DNA from: Thunnus maccoyii
Lineage: Eukaryota > Chordata > Actinopteri > Scombriformes > Scombridae
Assembly: GCF_910596095.1 (NCBI RefSeq)
Contig: NC_056538.1
Coordinates: 17,780,501 to 17,844,500 of the forward strand
DNA length: 64,000 nucleotides
Direction: 5' to 3'
Shown here: positions 1 to 15,200 of the stretch, piece after piece
How the letters are laid out: each line of letters starts with the position of its first letter
Numbering within the stretch: the stretch's first letter is position 1
The notes under the pieces: generated by a model
The model's database searches: none
What the model was told of the DNA's origin: nothing
The model's input: the letters and a program-made list of their open reading frames with translations, nothing else
Translations under genes and position numbers: made by a program

Positions 1-1386
1 TTATTATGACACATAGCTGGCTTATAACTGCAAATTCCAGTACTGGAAGAAGTATTCAGATCCTTTACTTAAGTAAAATTACCAATACAGCCATGTAAAA
101 ATACTCCATTACAAGTAAAAGTCCTGCATGAAAAATACTAAAGTCAAAGTGCATAAGTATTAGCAGCAAAATGTAGTTAAAGTATTAAAGTAAAAGTACA
201 CATTTTGTCCCTCTGACTGATATATTATTATATATGACGTCATTAGATTATTAATACTGAAGCATCAGTGTGTAAACAGCATGTTACTGTTGTAGCTGCT
301 GCAGGTGGAGCTAGTTTCAACTACTTTATATACAGTTAGCCAGTTTAGTCCAGTGTTTCCCAACCTAGGGGTCGGGCCCCTCCAAAGGGTCAACAGATAA
401 ATCTGAGGGGTTGTGTGATGATTAATGGGAGAGGAAAGAAGAAAAAACAAAGTTCTGATACACAAATCTGTTTTCAGTTTTTGGACTTTTTCTTTAATCT
501 TTGATTTTTGGTGAAATATTGAATCATTTGAACATTTATTGAAATGAAACCATGTGAGAAGTTTAGAGGAAAAAAATCACTATTTGGTGGAGCTGTTAAC
601 AACTCATAGACATCTGAAATGTGACCCGACTACACACTGCTTTATGTAAGACGTCAAAAGCCAAAAGGTTGGAAACCACTGGTTTCATCTTTAACAATGA
701 GTTGTATTTTAAAAGCTTGTTATATTATCCATTGTGTCAAATCTTCATCTGAAAAGTAACTAAAGCTGTCAAATAAATGTAGTTGAGTAAAAAGTACAAT
801 ATTTCCCTCTGAAATGTAGTGGAGTGGAAGTATAAAGTAACATCAAATAGAAAATCTCAAGTAAAGTACAAGTACCTCAAAAAATGCTGACGCAGTATTT
901 TGTACATTAGTGATAAAGGACGCAGCATGTAAGCTCATTACATTGTGTTTCAGATGTGTGTCAGGTGCAGTTATGAGCGTAAAAGCTTTGCCAAAGTTGT
1001 TGATAATCAATTATAAAAATAACAATGAGTTATTATGTTTAACAGGTTTATTATTGGGTAAATAAACCTATGTAGGAGTGTGTAAAGCCAATAACAACAA
1101 AAACAAAAAAATTCTTTCTGTGATTGTTTTTCATATCAGCAAAAATCTTAAAAAAACATATCTGGCAACATACCCGTACATTATAGAAATGAAAAGCCAT
1201 TTTTGAAATGTACACAGTCAGGTATGTATATGCACCATAACTAAGAATTATACACCCAATTTTAACTATAAAATTATATAATATGTAGCATTCAGCCATA
1301 CTTTTTTAATCGTAATAAAGATTTAAATAAAGAAAAATTATGATTTATTTCTCTACTTCAATAATAAAGCCAAAGAGAAGGACATG
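1..1386. repeat. Repeat-rich spacer downstream of fam98c
   Basis: No exon is visible here. The first 900 bases are a degenerate dispersed repeat built from phrases such as 'aagtaaaagtac' and 'cttaagtaaa', typical of a repeat seen all over teleost genomes. A shorter hAT-like unit (351-681) sits inside it. A close copy of the right half (about 640-890) occurs at 29735-29960, and an inverted piece at about 6174-6260. From 900 to 1386 the DNA is AT-rich and probably includes the fam98c 3' UTR on the minus strand; an AATAAA lies on that strand at 1344-1349, about 40 bases beyond the stop codon. Confidence 0.7.
351..681. mobile_element. Short non-autonomous hAT-like element
   Basis: The left end reads CAGTGTTTCCCAACC and the right end is GGTTGGAAACCACTG, giving imperfect terminal inverted repeats of about 15 bases of the CAGTGGTT type common in hAT elements. 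The eight flanking bases are gtttagtc on the left and gtttcatc on the right, six of eight matching, as expected for an old 8-bp hAT target-site duplication. There is no transposase ORF. The element is nested in a larger dispersed repeat. Confidence 0.6.
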
Positions 1387-4662
<3,276 letters not shown>

Positions 4663-4900
4663 TGTCACAAAACGGTAAACAACTACTTTAAATCTGTTGT
4701 TGCAAGTCAGAACTCAAGTCGTGGAAGTTCAAACATGTTTACAAATTGCTCTTCCTCTTTCTGACGTGTTTAATAGCGGGTTGTACATCGCCACCTGCTG
4801 GCCGGAGTTAAACAGCTTAAAGCTGCATTTCCGCCACCTGCTGGCCGGAGTGTGTACAGCAATACAACATTACAGTGTTTTCTGAATGATTAAACATTAA
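4663..4900 (-). promoter_or_regulatory. Putative fam98c promoter region with duplicated CTCF-like motif
   Basis: This lies immediately upstream of the fam98c start codon. The 20-mer CGCCACCTGCTGGCCGGAGT is present twice, at 4789-4808 and 4832-4851. Its reverse complement contains GGCCAGCAGGTGGCG, close to the CTCF core consensus (GGCCACCAGGGGGCG-like). Promoter role is inferred from position only; no TATA box was identified. Confidence 0.4.
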
Positions 4901-5649
4901 CAGTGATTCTTGAAGCACTGTCTCTGAAATCATTAACACTTGTAGCCCATGCATTTACCAATTGTGCCAAACTGAATGCACAAATTGTGTTTTTGTTTTC
5001 TTCTACTGCACTTTTGTTGTTTGAGGAGTGTTAAAAAGAAAGAAAATAAATAACTTTTTCACCTTATTTGTATTGATAGTGTGTTATGTTCGGAATACAC
5101 ATCCACACTTATCACATTTGGATACACTTGTGTGTATGTTTGTTTACTACATGTATGACAAACTGCTATGCCCTGCACACAGAAAAAGCAAAAGTCACAA
5201 GTGGGTTTTTTTATTTATACTATCAGTGTGTAGTTGGTGCTTCATGTGCTTATTCAAATGATGGTTTGTGTGTACTGTACTTGATGCAAAAAAAATACTT
5301 TTTAAAAAGAGTTTGAGCAAGAGATGTATAATGTTTTGCTGGTTTGGTGTAAGGTTTTGTGGTTGGTATATAGATTTTTGAAAAAAATTGCCTATAGTTT
5401 CAAAGATCGTGCACTAAGCAATCAGAAAAAACTGTAACTGTAAACTGTAAATAATCCATGCGGTAGTAAGCTTTAAAATAAATACAAGAAAAAAGTAAAA
5501 CTAACAATGTGTGCACAATAACAAAATAACATTACAAAAAAACAAACATATATAAATATAAAAGGAAAAGAAAAGTGGCATTAAGCAATATGCAATACTA
5601 TATGTTTAAAATTTTAAAACAAATAATTTAAATGAGATAATACAATGAA

Positions 5650-5695
<46 letters not shown>

Positions 5696-5696
5696 T
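5650..5696. repeat. (CA)n microsatellite
   Basis: About 47 bases of AC dinucleotides with one CG interruption near the right end, directly followed by the degenerate mariner-like MITE copy. Confidence 0.95.
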
Positions 5697-5702
5697 ATAG
5701 TA

Positions 5703-5757
5703 CCATTCAAATGGTTGGATGCACCTTCTCATTCACTTGTCCAAACTTCTGACTGGC
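5703..5757. mobile_element. Degenerate mariner-like MITE (second copy)
   Basis: The sequence CCATTCAAATGGTTGGATGC, then ACCTTCTCATTC and the inverse arm TGTCCAAACTTCTGACTGG, matches the foldback element at 37705-37772 with several changes. The two arms are still complementary over much of their length. No coding capacity. Confidence 0.6.
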
Positions 5758-6173
5758 ACTGTATATATAGAGATAAAAAATATATATAAAAATATTTGGA
5801 TTTAGATTGGTATGTGGATTTTATAGCCTTGTATATGTTCAGAAAAGTCTCAAATTATTTCCAAACAACTGTCATCTTCTTCCCACTCCTTCTTCTCTTC
5901 TCTACTATAATTTTCTCTGACTCTCTTTCTCTTTCTGCATTTTCAGTCAAAAACTTCCCCTTTTTGATGCTTTTATGTTCACCAAATTTTAAAATTCTTT
6001 TAAAACTCTATTATAAGGGAACAATTTTATTCCTGTAAAAATGAAGCGAAGTATTTAGCATTTTTGTCCACTAGATGCCACTACAGGTCTGAGATGTAGT
6101 GGTGGACTAGCGTGTTATGTTAACTAATGATAAAAACAACATCAAAAATGTAAAGTAAGTAATTATATATATT

Positions 6174-6262
6174 GAGGTACTGTACTTAAGTACAATATTT
6201 ATATTTATGCTGCTTTATACTTCTACTCCACTACATTTGAGAGGGAAATATTGTAGTTTTAG
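6174..6262 (-). repeat. Inverted fragment of the left-edge dispersed repeat
   Basis: The run 'tttatacttctactccacta' followed by 'catttgagagggaaatattg' is the reverse complement of the segment around 790-835 and of 29870-29920. It marks a third copy of the same dispersed repeat in opposite orientation. Confidence 0.65.
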
Positions 6263-7317
6263 CCAAAAACAAACCCAACTTCATTTATTTCTTACTCAGC
6301 GAGTATATTTACATCAGCTGGTCAAGGATGAACATCATAATTTTGGGGGCCAATGCAAACAAAAGCATCAGCACACTCTGAATCCCAACAGCCTTTCAAT
6401 CTATTTTATAGTTACGGCTCAGCAAGGTATCTGTATCCACTGGCTGAACATGATATATAGTGTTACGCAGCAGAGTTTGGCTCTGCTGCAGTACTCTCCT
6501 CATCTTTATTGTGATCAGTATTTCCAATATTTACAAGCCCGTCACTCTGAGCATCATTTGGCACACTCAGTACACTCATTACCATCTCGGGTCCTGCTGA
6601 TGCAGGCAGTGGAGTTAATGTTTGCATCTCCAGAGCTGGTTGAGCACACAGATGGTGGTATATATAATATTGTTGTCAGCAAGCACAAGCACCAGATTCT
6701 TTCATTTAAAAACATCAACCGGGCTTTTATGGGTGTGACTTCTGCTTGGGTAGCTTTTTTCGCACATGCTGCAGCAGCTCTCACAGCAGAAAACCTTGAA
6801 CTTAAGTGGCAGCATCACTCTTGGCCCAAAGTGTAGTCACTTGTTGGCTCTTTGACAGTCGCCTACCTTTGTTTAATGCCTAATAAGACTCTGTCTCTGA
6901 CATCTGAGAGTATGAACACACACTCAGGCAGACAAACACACGTGCTTCTTTAGCTTTTAAATGTGTTACTGTGTCTCCTCTCCTCGCCACATGAGGCCCA
7001 GCTGGACCTCACTACAGGGAAATGTGAGACACTTCGTCACACTTACGGCACAAGCCCCTCCATCGGCAGCCTGTAAACTGAGCGGGAACAATGGAGACAA
7101 TGGCAGCGGGGCGTACCGAGCCTTCATGTACAGTGTTTCTACGTTTGCTTGGTCCCTGCTGCCATATGTACAGAAGCTGTGGCCTCGCTGCTAACAAAAG
7201 CCTTGCCATGCGTCAGGATGCTTGGTCTTTTATTCCCCTGACACTCCCCCCCTGCTTCATGAAACCTTCTGGGGGCCGACCTTTGACCTTGGGAGGTGGC
7301 CAGACAAAGCAGGCAGA

Positions 7318-7336
7318 CCCCCCCCCCCCCCCCCCC
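7318..7336. repeat. Poly-C tract
   Basis: About 19 consecutive C residues in intergenic DNA. It accounts for the run of prolines in an overlapping, probably non-coding, open frame. Confidence 0.9.
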
Positions 7337-8439
7337 TTCTCGGCAGCCCTGATCTTGCACAGTGCACTTGTTGAGCATTGGCTGAGTGGATGGATGACTG
7401 AGACGGTGATGTCCTGTAAGGAAATGAGTCATATTTATCGTCAGACTTCAAAAGAAACACGTGTGACATTTCTATCATTGGGTACACGTGCAGATCATGT
7501 CCAAAATATATTATGAAAGAACACTATCTACATGCAAAAACACATTTTCTTGCTCTCTTTGCTTGCTTGTTAGTGTAGTTAAGTTTTATTGAAGTGTTTG
7601 GTACAATGTGCAAGGGTTTAGTAGGAGTGGGTAATCATGGTATTTATATATATCATATAATACATTTTATGTGTTTTGTTATTATGTCATGAGGTGAAAA
7701 ATACAAATTAAACTGCATTATAATGAGACAAAATGTAGAAAAAAGTAAGATAATTCATGCTTGTATGGAGTGGGACTGATAAAAATGGACATATGCAGAC
7801 GATGATATGCTATTATATGTACAAGGAGCATGAGGAATCTTTATTTTGCAGCGTTAGGCAATCAAAGAAGGGAGAGAGATACAGTATGTACTAATATTTA
7901 AAGTCTCCCTCCACTCAAAAATGTGTGTTGCTTGTCGTTACTTCATTGTATTATTAGCATCACTGTTTTGTAAGCTAGAAATAGAAATGGCTAACATGTG
8001 TCGAACTAGCAGTCAAGCTAGTTCACATGAAGTGAAAACATGGCTGGTGATACAGGAACGGTTGTAACAGTGCAGTATCTGTATTTAAATCAATTTTGCA
8101 ACCTGTACATATTTCATAAAACCACTTAAATACATTGTTTCAGTAATTGACACATTGAAGTTTATGATATAGCAAATGGACTATTTCAGTGTAAATGGTT
8201 TTTGATTTATCTGGAAAATCGCAAAAAGTGTCACAACTGTCCCTGGTCTCCCCTACGCTATGTTGAACTGTAGCTTATATTCTATCAATGAGGTGTTGAT
8301 TGAACTCAGAAGTATTTAAAAGGTATATATACTGTATGTTTATTATTTTTTTGGGAAAGTAGAGGGGAAAAAACACAAATACAGCATATCCATAATAATA
8401 CAAATTAAATTAAATTAAATACAAAGCAGTTCTTTTCCT

Positions 8440-8694
8440 TTAAAAAGTACAAAATGTGAGAGTATATGTACACATTTGCCATTTCTCATATGTAGGTAAA
8501 GAATCCATTTTCCACACTTGTAAGATGGACCTTTTTTTTGCAATAACTTTTCCTAACAAAACAGCCATTTTTTCATAGTTACTGGCCAAAGATAAAGAGC
8601 TTGTTACTCCAAGGTTCTCAATGCTTCCCAGAAGCCTTGCAGAAGTAATGAAAGATGCTTTTCCATGTGTGAGGTTTACTGTAAGAAATGACAC
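8440..8694 (-). mobile_element. Possible L1-like ORF2 C-terminal remnant
   Basis: The minus-strand frame of 84 codons contains AKKRSILQVWKMDSLPTYEK, which resembles the segment near the C-terminus of L1-type ORF2 proteins (pattern: ArgLys-x-Ile-Leu-x-x-Trp-Lys followed by Pro-Pro/Pro-Thr). No reverse transcriptase motifs lie nearby, so at most a 3' fragment remains. The resemblance is short, hence the modest confidence. Confidence 0.4.
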
Positions 8695-9237
8695 ATCAGG
8701 AAAACAGCTAGATAACTTTCCCTTTGAATAAGAGAGTCTGTGTAACGTTTAAAACTGTGTAAGACTGTATCTGACATTTCAAAAGTAATTTTTAGTCCTC
8801 AGGTGTTATATAACAATTTAGTCTACACGCAGCTCAACATTTTAAGAAGGTACATCTAATCACATTATACACGTGTCTCTCTATTTTGTGGTGACGCATT
8901 GTGATTTGCCATTATGAAACAGTGATACTTTGGGCCTGGCATCAGTACAGGTGTCTGTACTGTTATCAGTGGGTTGGTAACAGTTGCTCAGGTGACTGAA
9001 GCCAACTCCCCCTAGAGACACCCAGTCATCTGCTGGTGACAGAGAGACCAGCCTACTTTCACTGTGGAGCTCAAACCTTCAGCTTCATTCACACTGACAG
9101 AGCAGTAGAAAGCAGCTGTAATGGATGGACATCTTATTGACACATATGTGGGATTATTTCAGCGTGTTTTGGCGTCTTTTCTTTAAAAAAAACAACATTG
9201 ATTTTACATATACAAAAAGGTGTTTGAATTGACAAAT

Positions 9238-12200
9238 ATGAATCGACTGGATGAATGGGGGTTCCAGTCCAAGAAAATGGACTTGGAGGAGGATTTCTAC
9301 ATCGACTACGGAGCGGAGGAAATAACAGATTATCAAGACCCCAATGAACTTTTGGCTGCTTTGAAACAAAAGGAGGAAGAGGTTATTTTGGCAGCCCAGC
9401 TGGGAAACGCATTGCTCCTGGAAAATCGTCAGTTGAAAGAGCAGAGCGACAAACTTCATGAACAGTACGCAGACAAGCTGGAGGTAAGACCAATCTGTGT
9501 GTTTGTGCCGTGAAACCAGTACTAGTGATTATATTAGTCGTGTGTAATGAAAGCTGTCGGGAGAAATTTGTAGGTTTTTTTTTTTTTTTTTTTTTTTTAC
9601 TTTTTCACTTTTTCGACGTGTTTGCTGCTAGTGATTGAAGTAGGCGGGTAATGAAAATAAGTTTCCTGATTAAAAAAAAAAAAAGACAAAAAACTCGATA
9701 ATTAAGTATCTGACGTTAGAGCAACTTTGGGAACACTGTAGAGACTGAACATGATTGGTATATTGAAAGTGAAAAAAAACTGAAAAATTGAATTCAGATA
9801 CTCCACATACCGTATATGATACGGAGTAAATGCCAGTATGTATTTTTTCTTACATAATTTATTACAAAATTTGCTGACCAGTTGATAATGATAAGATAAA
9901 CACAAGAAAAACACTCGGTTACAAGGTTATTTATTGCTCTATGTACTAATGACGATTTTAAATACGCTGCTACGATAAAAGAGCGATATAAGACTTACAT
10001 TTTGGCAAAATAATATAAAAAAACACATTCATACTGTGAGGAACAACAGTACTGATCATACTGTGTACTGTAAGCTATGACAACACTTTTTGTAAATATG
10101 AAATACAGCACTCACTTGTATTATCTGCAGTAGGCTATGTATAATTGAAAATGTGTATTAGATATGCATAGGAAATACTGTCTATTCCAATTGCACATTG
10201 AAGGCTTTATCCCTAAATCTAAAATTACCAAAGTCGTTTAGGTTATATGGGGTAAACAGCTTGAACTCTGTCATTACTTAAGTGTCTTAAGTGTGCTCAG
10301 GTTCAAGCTTCCTTGCACTCATTGTTCACATTCTTTGCTATCTTTAAAAGGCACATCTATACTTAACTCTAATCTAATACTTTCATGGATTATAAAAAAA
10401 AGGGGCATCCTGTTGCTTTATAATCAAACTGTGAGACTCAAACTTCACCCTGAGGTCAGCAGTTCATTTCAACAGTAATACAAAGAGATAACTGTAGTTA
10501 CAGCGTCAGCAGCGAGGTTCACAGATTTACTTAGGTCCCCGATATGCTCACACACTTTAAAAAATGACTCAGTGGTGATGCTCCAAAATTTAATAACTGT
10601 TTACTGAGACTGCAGGAGAAATAAAGTTGTCTGCAAACTTTTAAGCATGTGTTTGTGTTCGTATATACAGTACAGTAGGGAAGGTGTAGCTTACTGCACC
10701 ACATCACACAGCTTAGTGGTTCAGACAGATTAAATGATGGCCTCATTGCTTTTCTCAGGGCGAATGCTGACGTCTCCTTCACTGATAAATCTTATCAGGT
10801 GAGACAACGACCTAAATCAGAGTCGGGTCAAACTGGGCTGTCTCGCTATGTTATAAAGTATTTTACAACATGATATAAAGATGTCTGATTTCATGTCTAT
10901 TATCTGCAGGACAGATTCATTCATGAAATATTATAATTATGTGAAATACATGAAGACTGATTTGACTGATGTTTCTCTGTAGTCAGACATGAATTACATA
11001 CTGTAAATTCTTAGTGAAACAAAGATACTATTTTCATTCATTCAGATTCAAGCTGCCACACATTACCCACGATCCTTTGCAGAACTGAATGAGTCCTGCT
11101 GCTGCTTTTTGTGACTCAAATTCCTTTGAAAACAATATGTCATTGTTGTAACATCCGGCTGCGACAAGCATCATAGTCTCAGACCAACACACACTTTAAA
11201 CAGCTTGAATTATCTTTAACTATGACTTGACATATTTGCAATCTGTGTTGTGTTGTCACCTGTTAATGTTTTTCACCGCTGTGTAGGAGCTGGAGCAGGG
11301 CAGGCATGAGCTGCGGCTGAAGCTGGAGGGCTGCCAGTCCCAGTGGGAGAGCCAGGTGGTGGAACTGGAGAGGGATGTGAGGGAGCTGAGCGCCCAGGTG
11401 GAGCGGCTCACTCAGGCCCTCAGCGAGGCGGAGAGGGACAAGAGTCGAGCTCAGCTGGAGCACAGCGAGCACACTCAGCGACTCCGGGAGCAGCTCAACA
11501 CTGTGAGTCTCACACGTGGTTAGCGGGCAAATTTAATGTCATTCTGTCTGCATCAAAACATCTGAAGGTGATCTATACACGTGAGCAGGTAACTGAACCG
11601 CGGTGAAACAAATACCCGAGCTGTGGATCCAGAGCTGCAGGCCTGAGTTAAACTAGATAAGAAGTGCTGTCACCCAATCCACACACTGAAAACTTGATGT
11701 TCTTTGTAAACACTCAGGTTTCAGTCTGACTCAGTCCAGAGCAAGGCCAGACTCTCAGGCTGTTTGTATGCTCCGAGCAAAGCTGCGGCAAAATGCTTAC
11801 CGTACAAAAACAGAGAGTTTTCATCTGAGCAGGAGAGACAGACTCAGTAGCTATGAAACAAAGTCTGAGGTTTTGGCTTCAGGCAAATGATCCGTGCCAG
11901 TGTGTAGCAGGATGGAAACAATATGTAAACAAGAAGAGGAGGGAAAGTTAATGCCGTGGCCTGATTGTAGATCTAGAACAGAGCGAGTAAAACGTAGAAA
12001 AGTACAAGTTAATAGTACTGGTTTTACTACTTGTCAGCATGCTATTATCTATTAAACCAGATCCAGATTATTAAGTAACACAAAGTTATCTTTTAACACA
12101 GTGCTGCTTAGATAATTGTATTACATAATGGATATAATCACTGGAAACAAAGCTGACTTGACATGTATTTGTTCTAGTCACATATTTATGATCTGCACCG

Positions 12201-15200
12201 TTTGATCAGAAGAAAATGATGAACACTGGGAGGACAATCAAACCTATTTTGTAACAAATTTAATGCCCTCTTATCAGTTAAGAAGAAAGGAGCTGATTGG
12301 ATCACACAGCTGGACAACCTTGAGTCGCCCACAAGTACTTTTCCAGCCTGAGAGAGACGGGATTGAGTTTCTAATCACTACAGTTGTGGCGTGTTTTGAG
12401 TTTCACATGAGCAACCCCCTTCATAGTGCAGTTCCTTGTGCTGTCGTAAGCTTAAAAAATGAACAGCAAACCTGAGCCTTGCAAAGTTAAAGATGAATCC
12501 AAATAACACTGCAAACCCTCCCATGAGTCAAGGTCCACAGAATAAAAACTTGTGAATGTCTTTTTACCTCTGAGGGCAGACTGAAGGACTTTCTGCGGAA
12601 AATAGACTCCTTAGAAGTTCAGGAAAAAGTCAATTTAGATAAAAAGGTGCTATCTCTGTTTGGGCTGTTCAAGGAGAAGGAAATGGAGAGAAAATGTTTT
12701 ATTTGGCTGGCTGGCAGCAGACGTGGTCGTAAAAATCAGAGAAAAGAGTTGAAGAAACAGAGAGTTTGAGTGTGAAGAAGGTCCTCCATGTCTGACATCT
12801 CTTTACCAGACGTGGTGAAGGACTCTGCTGCTGCACCACTGCCTGGTGTGGTGAGTTGTGTCTGTATTTCTCTGATTATGTGTGTTTGTACTGAAAGAGG
12901 AGATTTTGTTCTGCGTGTTCTGATCGGGCTTCAGAAGAGTTTTTCGGGCAAATTTGAGGAGTGAATTTGTGTCCTAATGTTGTTTGTGTAGAGTTTCTGT
13001 TGAATGAAGAAGAAATATTCAGATATCTTACATTTCAGATCATTTATGTGTACACTAAGTCCTTTTTGGAGTGTGAGTTTGCATATAAAGAGGCTCTAGC
13101 AGGTTTCAAAGAGCTTGAAACGCAAATATCCTAATTGTGAAAGTGTAACCAGAGCATGAGAAGAATCTGGAGGGGGAAACCTGGGAGAAAGGATTCATCA
13201 TGTACCAGCAACATAGCGAATCAAAGCAGTCGCTTTGATGTGAGGGGAAAGATTTGCTGCATCCTGGTGCAGTTGAGGAAGCGGCTGCATAAAAACAATG
13301 TTGATGTGTGCCAGATTGTCACATGGTTCCACTGTTTTAAACAGCAGCTTAAGTGCAGGAGAGTAGGTATAACATATCAGGGAGTGTCGAGTGATGTCAG
13401 TGTCTTTTTCTTGTGATTAATTTACAACTGTCAGAGCACTCAAGTTCGTCTTCAGTCTGATGCATCACTTTATTACTTGATTCAGTTTAATGAGGGAGTT
13501 TCCAGGCGTTTTCTTAATGTTTAACAAGGAGGAGTAACATGAATCCTGATCCTAAGGTTATGACATTATTTCCACCGAAGGAAAGAAAAATGAGATTTTG
13601 CTGGTTTCACTCTTGTGCAAGAAAACTGAGAATTAGGATATAAACACATACTGGGGAAGAAATGCCAGACTGGAAAGGGCGTATGATTATAGGCAGATAA
13701 GCTGGAAATGCTGATAATATTTGGTCAACAGTTACAAAAAGTAAGTTGAGGACATTTAGTTGGACCTGTGTCAAGTTAAATTAAGCATAAACTGATAGCT
13801 GAGCTTTAGTTTTTCATAGTATTCGTCTTTACACCAGTCACAATAAGCTGCGCCACAGTCAATATTGGATCAGAGTTATCACACTCTTCCACTTAAAGAT
13901 AATTTGTGGTTAGACTTTGAATAGGTCTGGCTTAGTTGCCAGTTAATTAGGTACACTGAGCTAAAAATAGCTCACTGTTGAATTGATGTATTGTTCATTT
14001 TTATGGTGAAACTCTTTTAGAGAGGTGATGATTCACTTTTATTTCTATTTATGACTTTATGACTTTATTTTATTTATGTCACTTTTCAGGCTGTTTCTGC
14101 TGTTGAATTGTATGTTATACTGAAAGGATGTTGCTTTGTATTGGTTCTGATACTTTTTTAATTGTTTTGTATAAAATGGAATATTTCCTTTTTGGTCTGC
14201 TATACATGCACAGTCTGAAATATTCAGTGATTTTGGACTTTTCTATGTCAGGTTAACAGCTGAAAAAGACATTAACATTTCAACTCCTGCTCTCCACCCA
14301 GTGTTACACAATCACTGTCCCTGGCCGTGGATCACAGGTTGTTATTGGACGACTGTGACAAATCCCTCACTGTGAATTTCCGTTATTGTAAAAGTAGACG
14401 CCCGCATTGAAACAGACCCCCCGTGACCTCTGCTCTCTCTGCCAGCGTTACAGACAAAAAGGGAAAGACAATATACATTGCAGTGAGATATAAATCTTTC
14501 ATTTGCTCCTTTTGATGTTGCCCCTCATACCCAAACATCCCATCATCCCGAGGGAAAGCCATCTTTTCTGTGCGCTCCCTGAGGGCCTTGGCTGTAGCTT
14601 GGGTAGTCAGCTGCTGGATACCTCCGCGTGTGGACTTGGAGACAGCCTGAAGCTTGGGGGGGGGGGGGGGGGGGCTTGTGAGGGGATATCATCTCAGGCT
14701 TTGTGTCTCTACCAAATGGAGCGTCCTCCTTCCACTGCTGTTTCTGGTGATTCTCAGTGGGTCGCTGGCTCTATTGTGGATTGGGGCCCTTGTTGACGAG
14801 ACGAGGCAGTGATAATGACGACTCATGGTTGCAAGCTCCCCTCCTCATAGTGCGTCTGCATGCTATGTTTTGTTTTTGTCCATCAGTGCCTGCTTTAGTC
14901 TCGTCACAGACACAGACACACACACACTTCCTACTAATATTAGCCCTCACGCCTGCCTCACATCCTCTGTACGAGCACATACACACAAGCTGTCCCCTCC
15001 TGATTTCCAAGTTTTTACTCTCTGACACATTGTTGCCTAATGTGGCATGATGATGTCACAGACAAGACCAAGATGCCCTCTGTTCCATCTGCCGCAGGGC
15101 CAGGCCTTTCATCTTGTATTATGTGGCTGTGATGGGACCTGACAGGGGCCCACCGAACTGCTGAGTAAGGGGAACTAAGGGTCCCAGGCCAGGAGGGGGG

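Larger units (their letters stand above)
4900..9237. other. Intergenic region between fam98c and bicdl2-like gene
   Basis: I see no convincing gene. It contains a (CA)n microsatellite (5650-5696), a mariner-like MITE remnant (about 5703-5757), an inverted fragment of the repeat found at the window's left edge (about 6174-6260), a poly-C run (7318-7336) and a possible L1 ORF2 remnant on the minus strand (8440-8694). Open frames of 100-209 codons at 6207-6836 and 7091-7516 lack recognisable domains; the first overlaps repeat sequence and the second runs through the poly-C tract. The last few hundred bases should include the bicdl promoter and 5' UTR. Confidence 0.6.

Noticed and set aside
6207-6836. 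209-codon plus-strand open frame between fam98c and the bicdl gene
   Set aside because: It overlaps a dispersed-repeat fragment at its start, shows no recognisable domain, no splice context and low-complexity Leu/His/Gln-rich composition. Treated as chance.
7091-7516. 141-codon open frame with a poly-proline run
   Set aside because: The prolines come from the genomic poly-C tract; no family resemblance on either strand.
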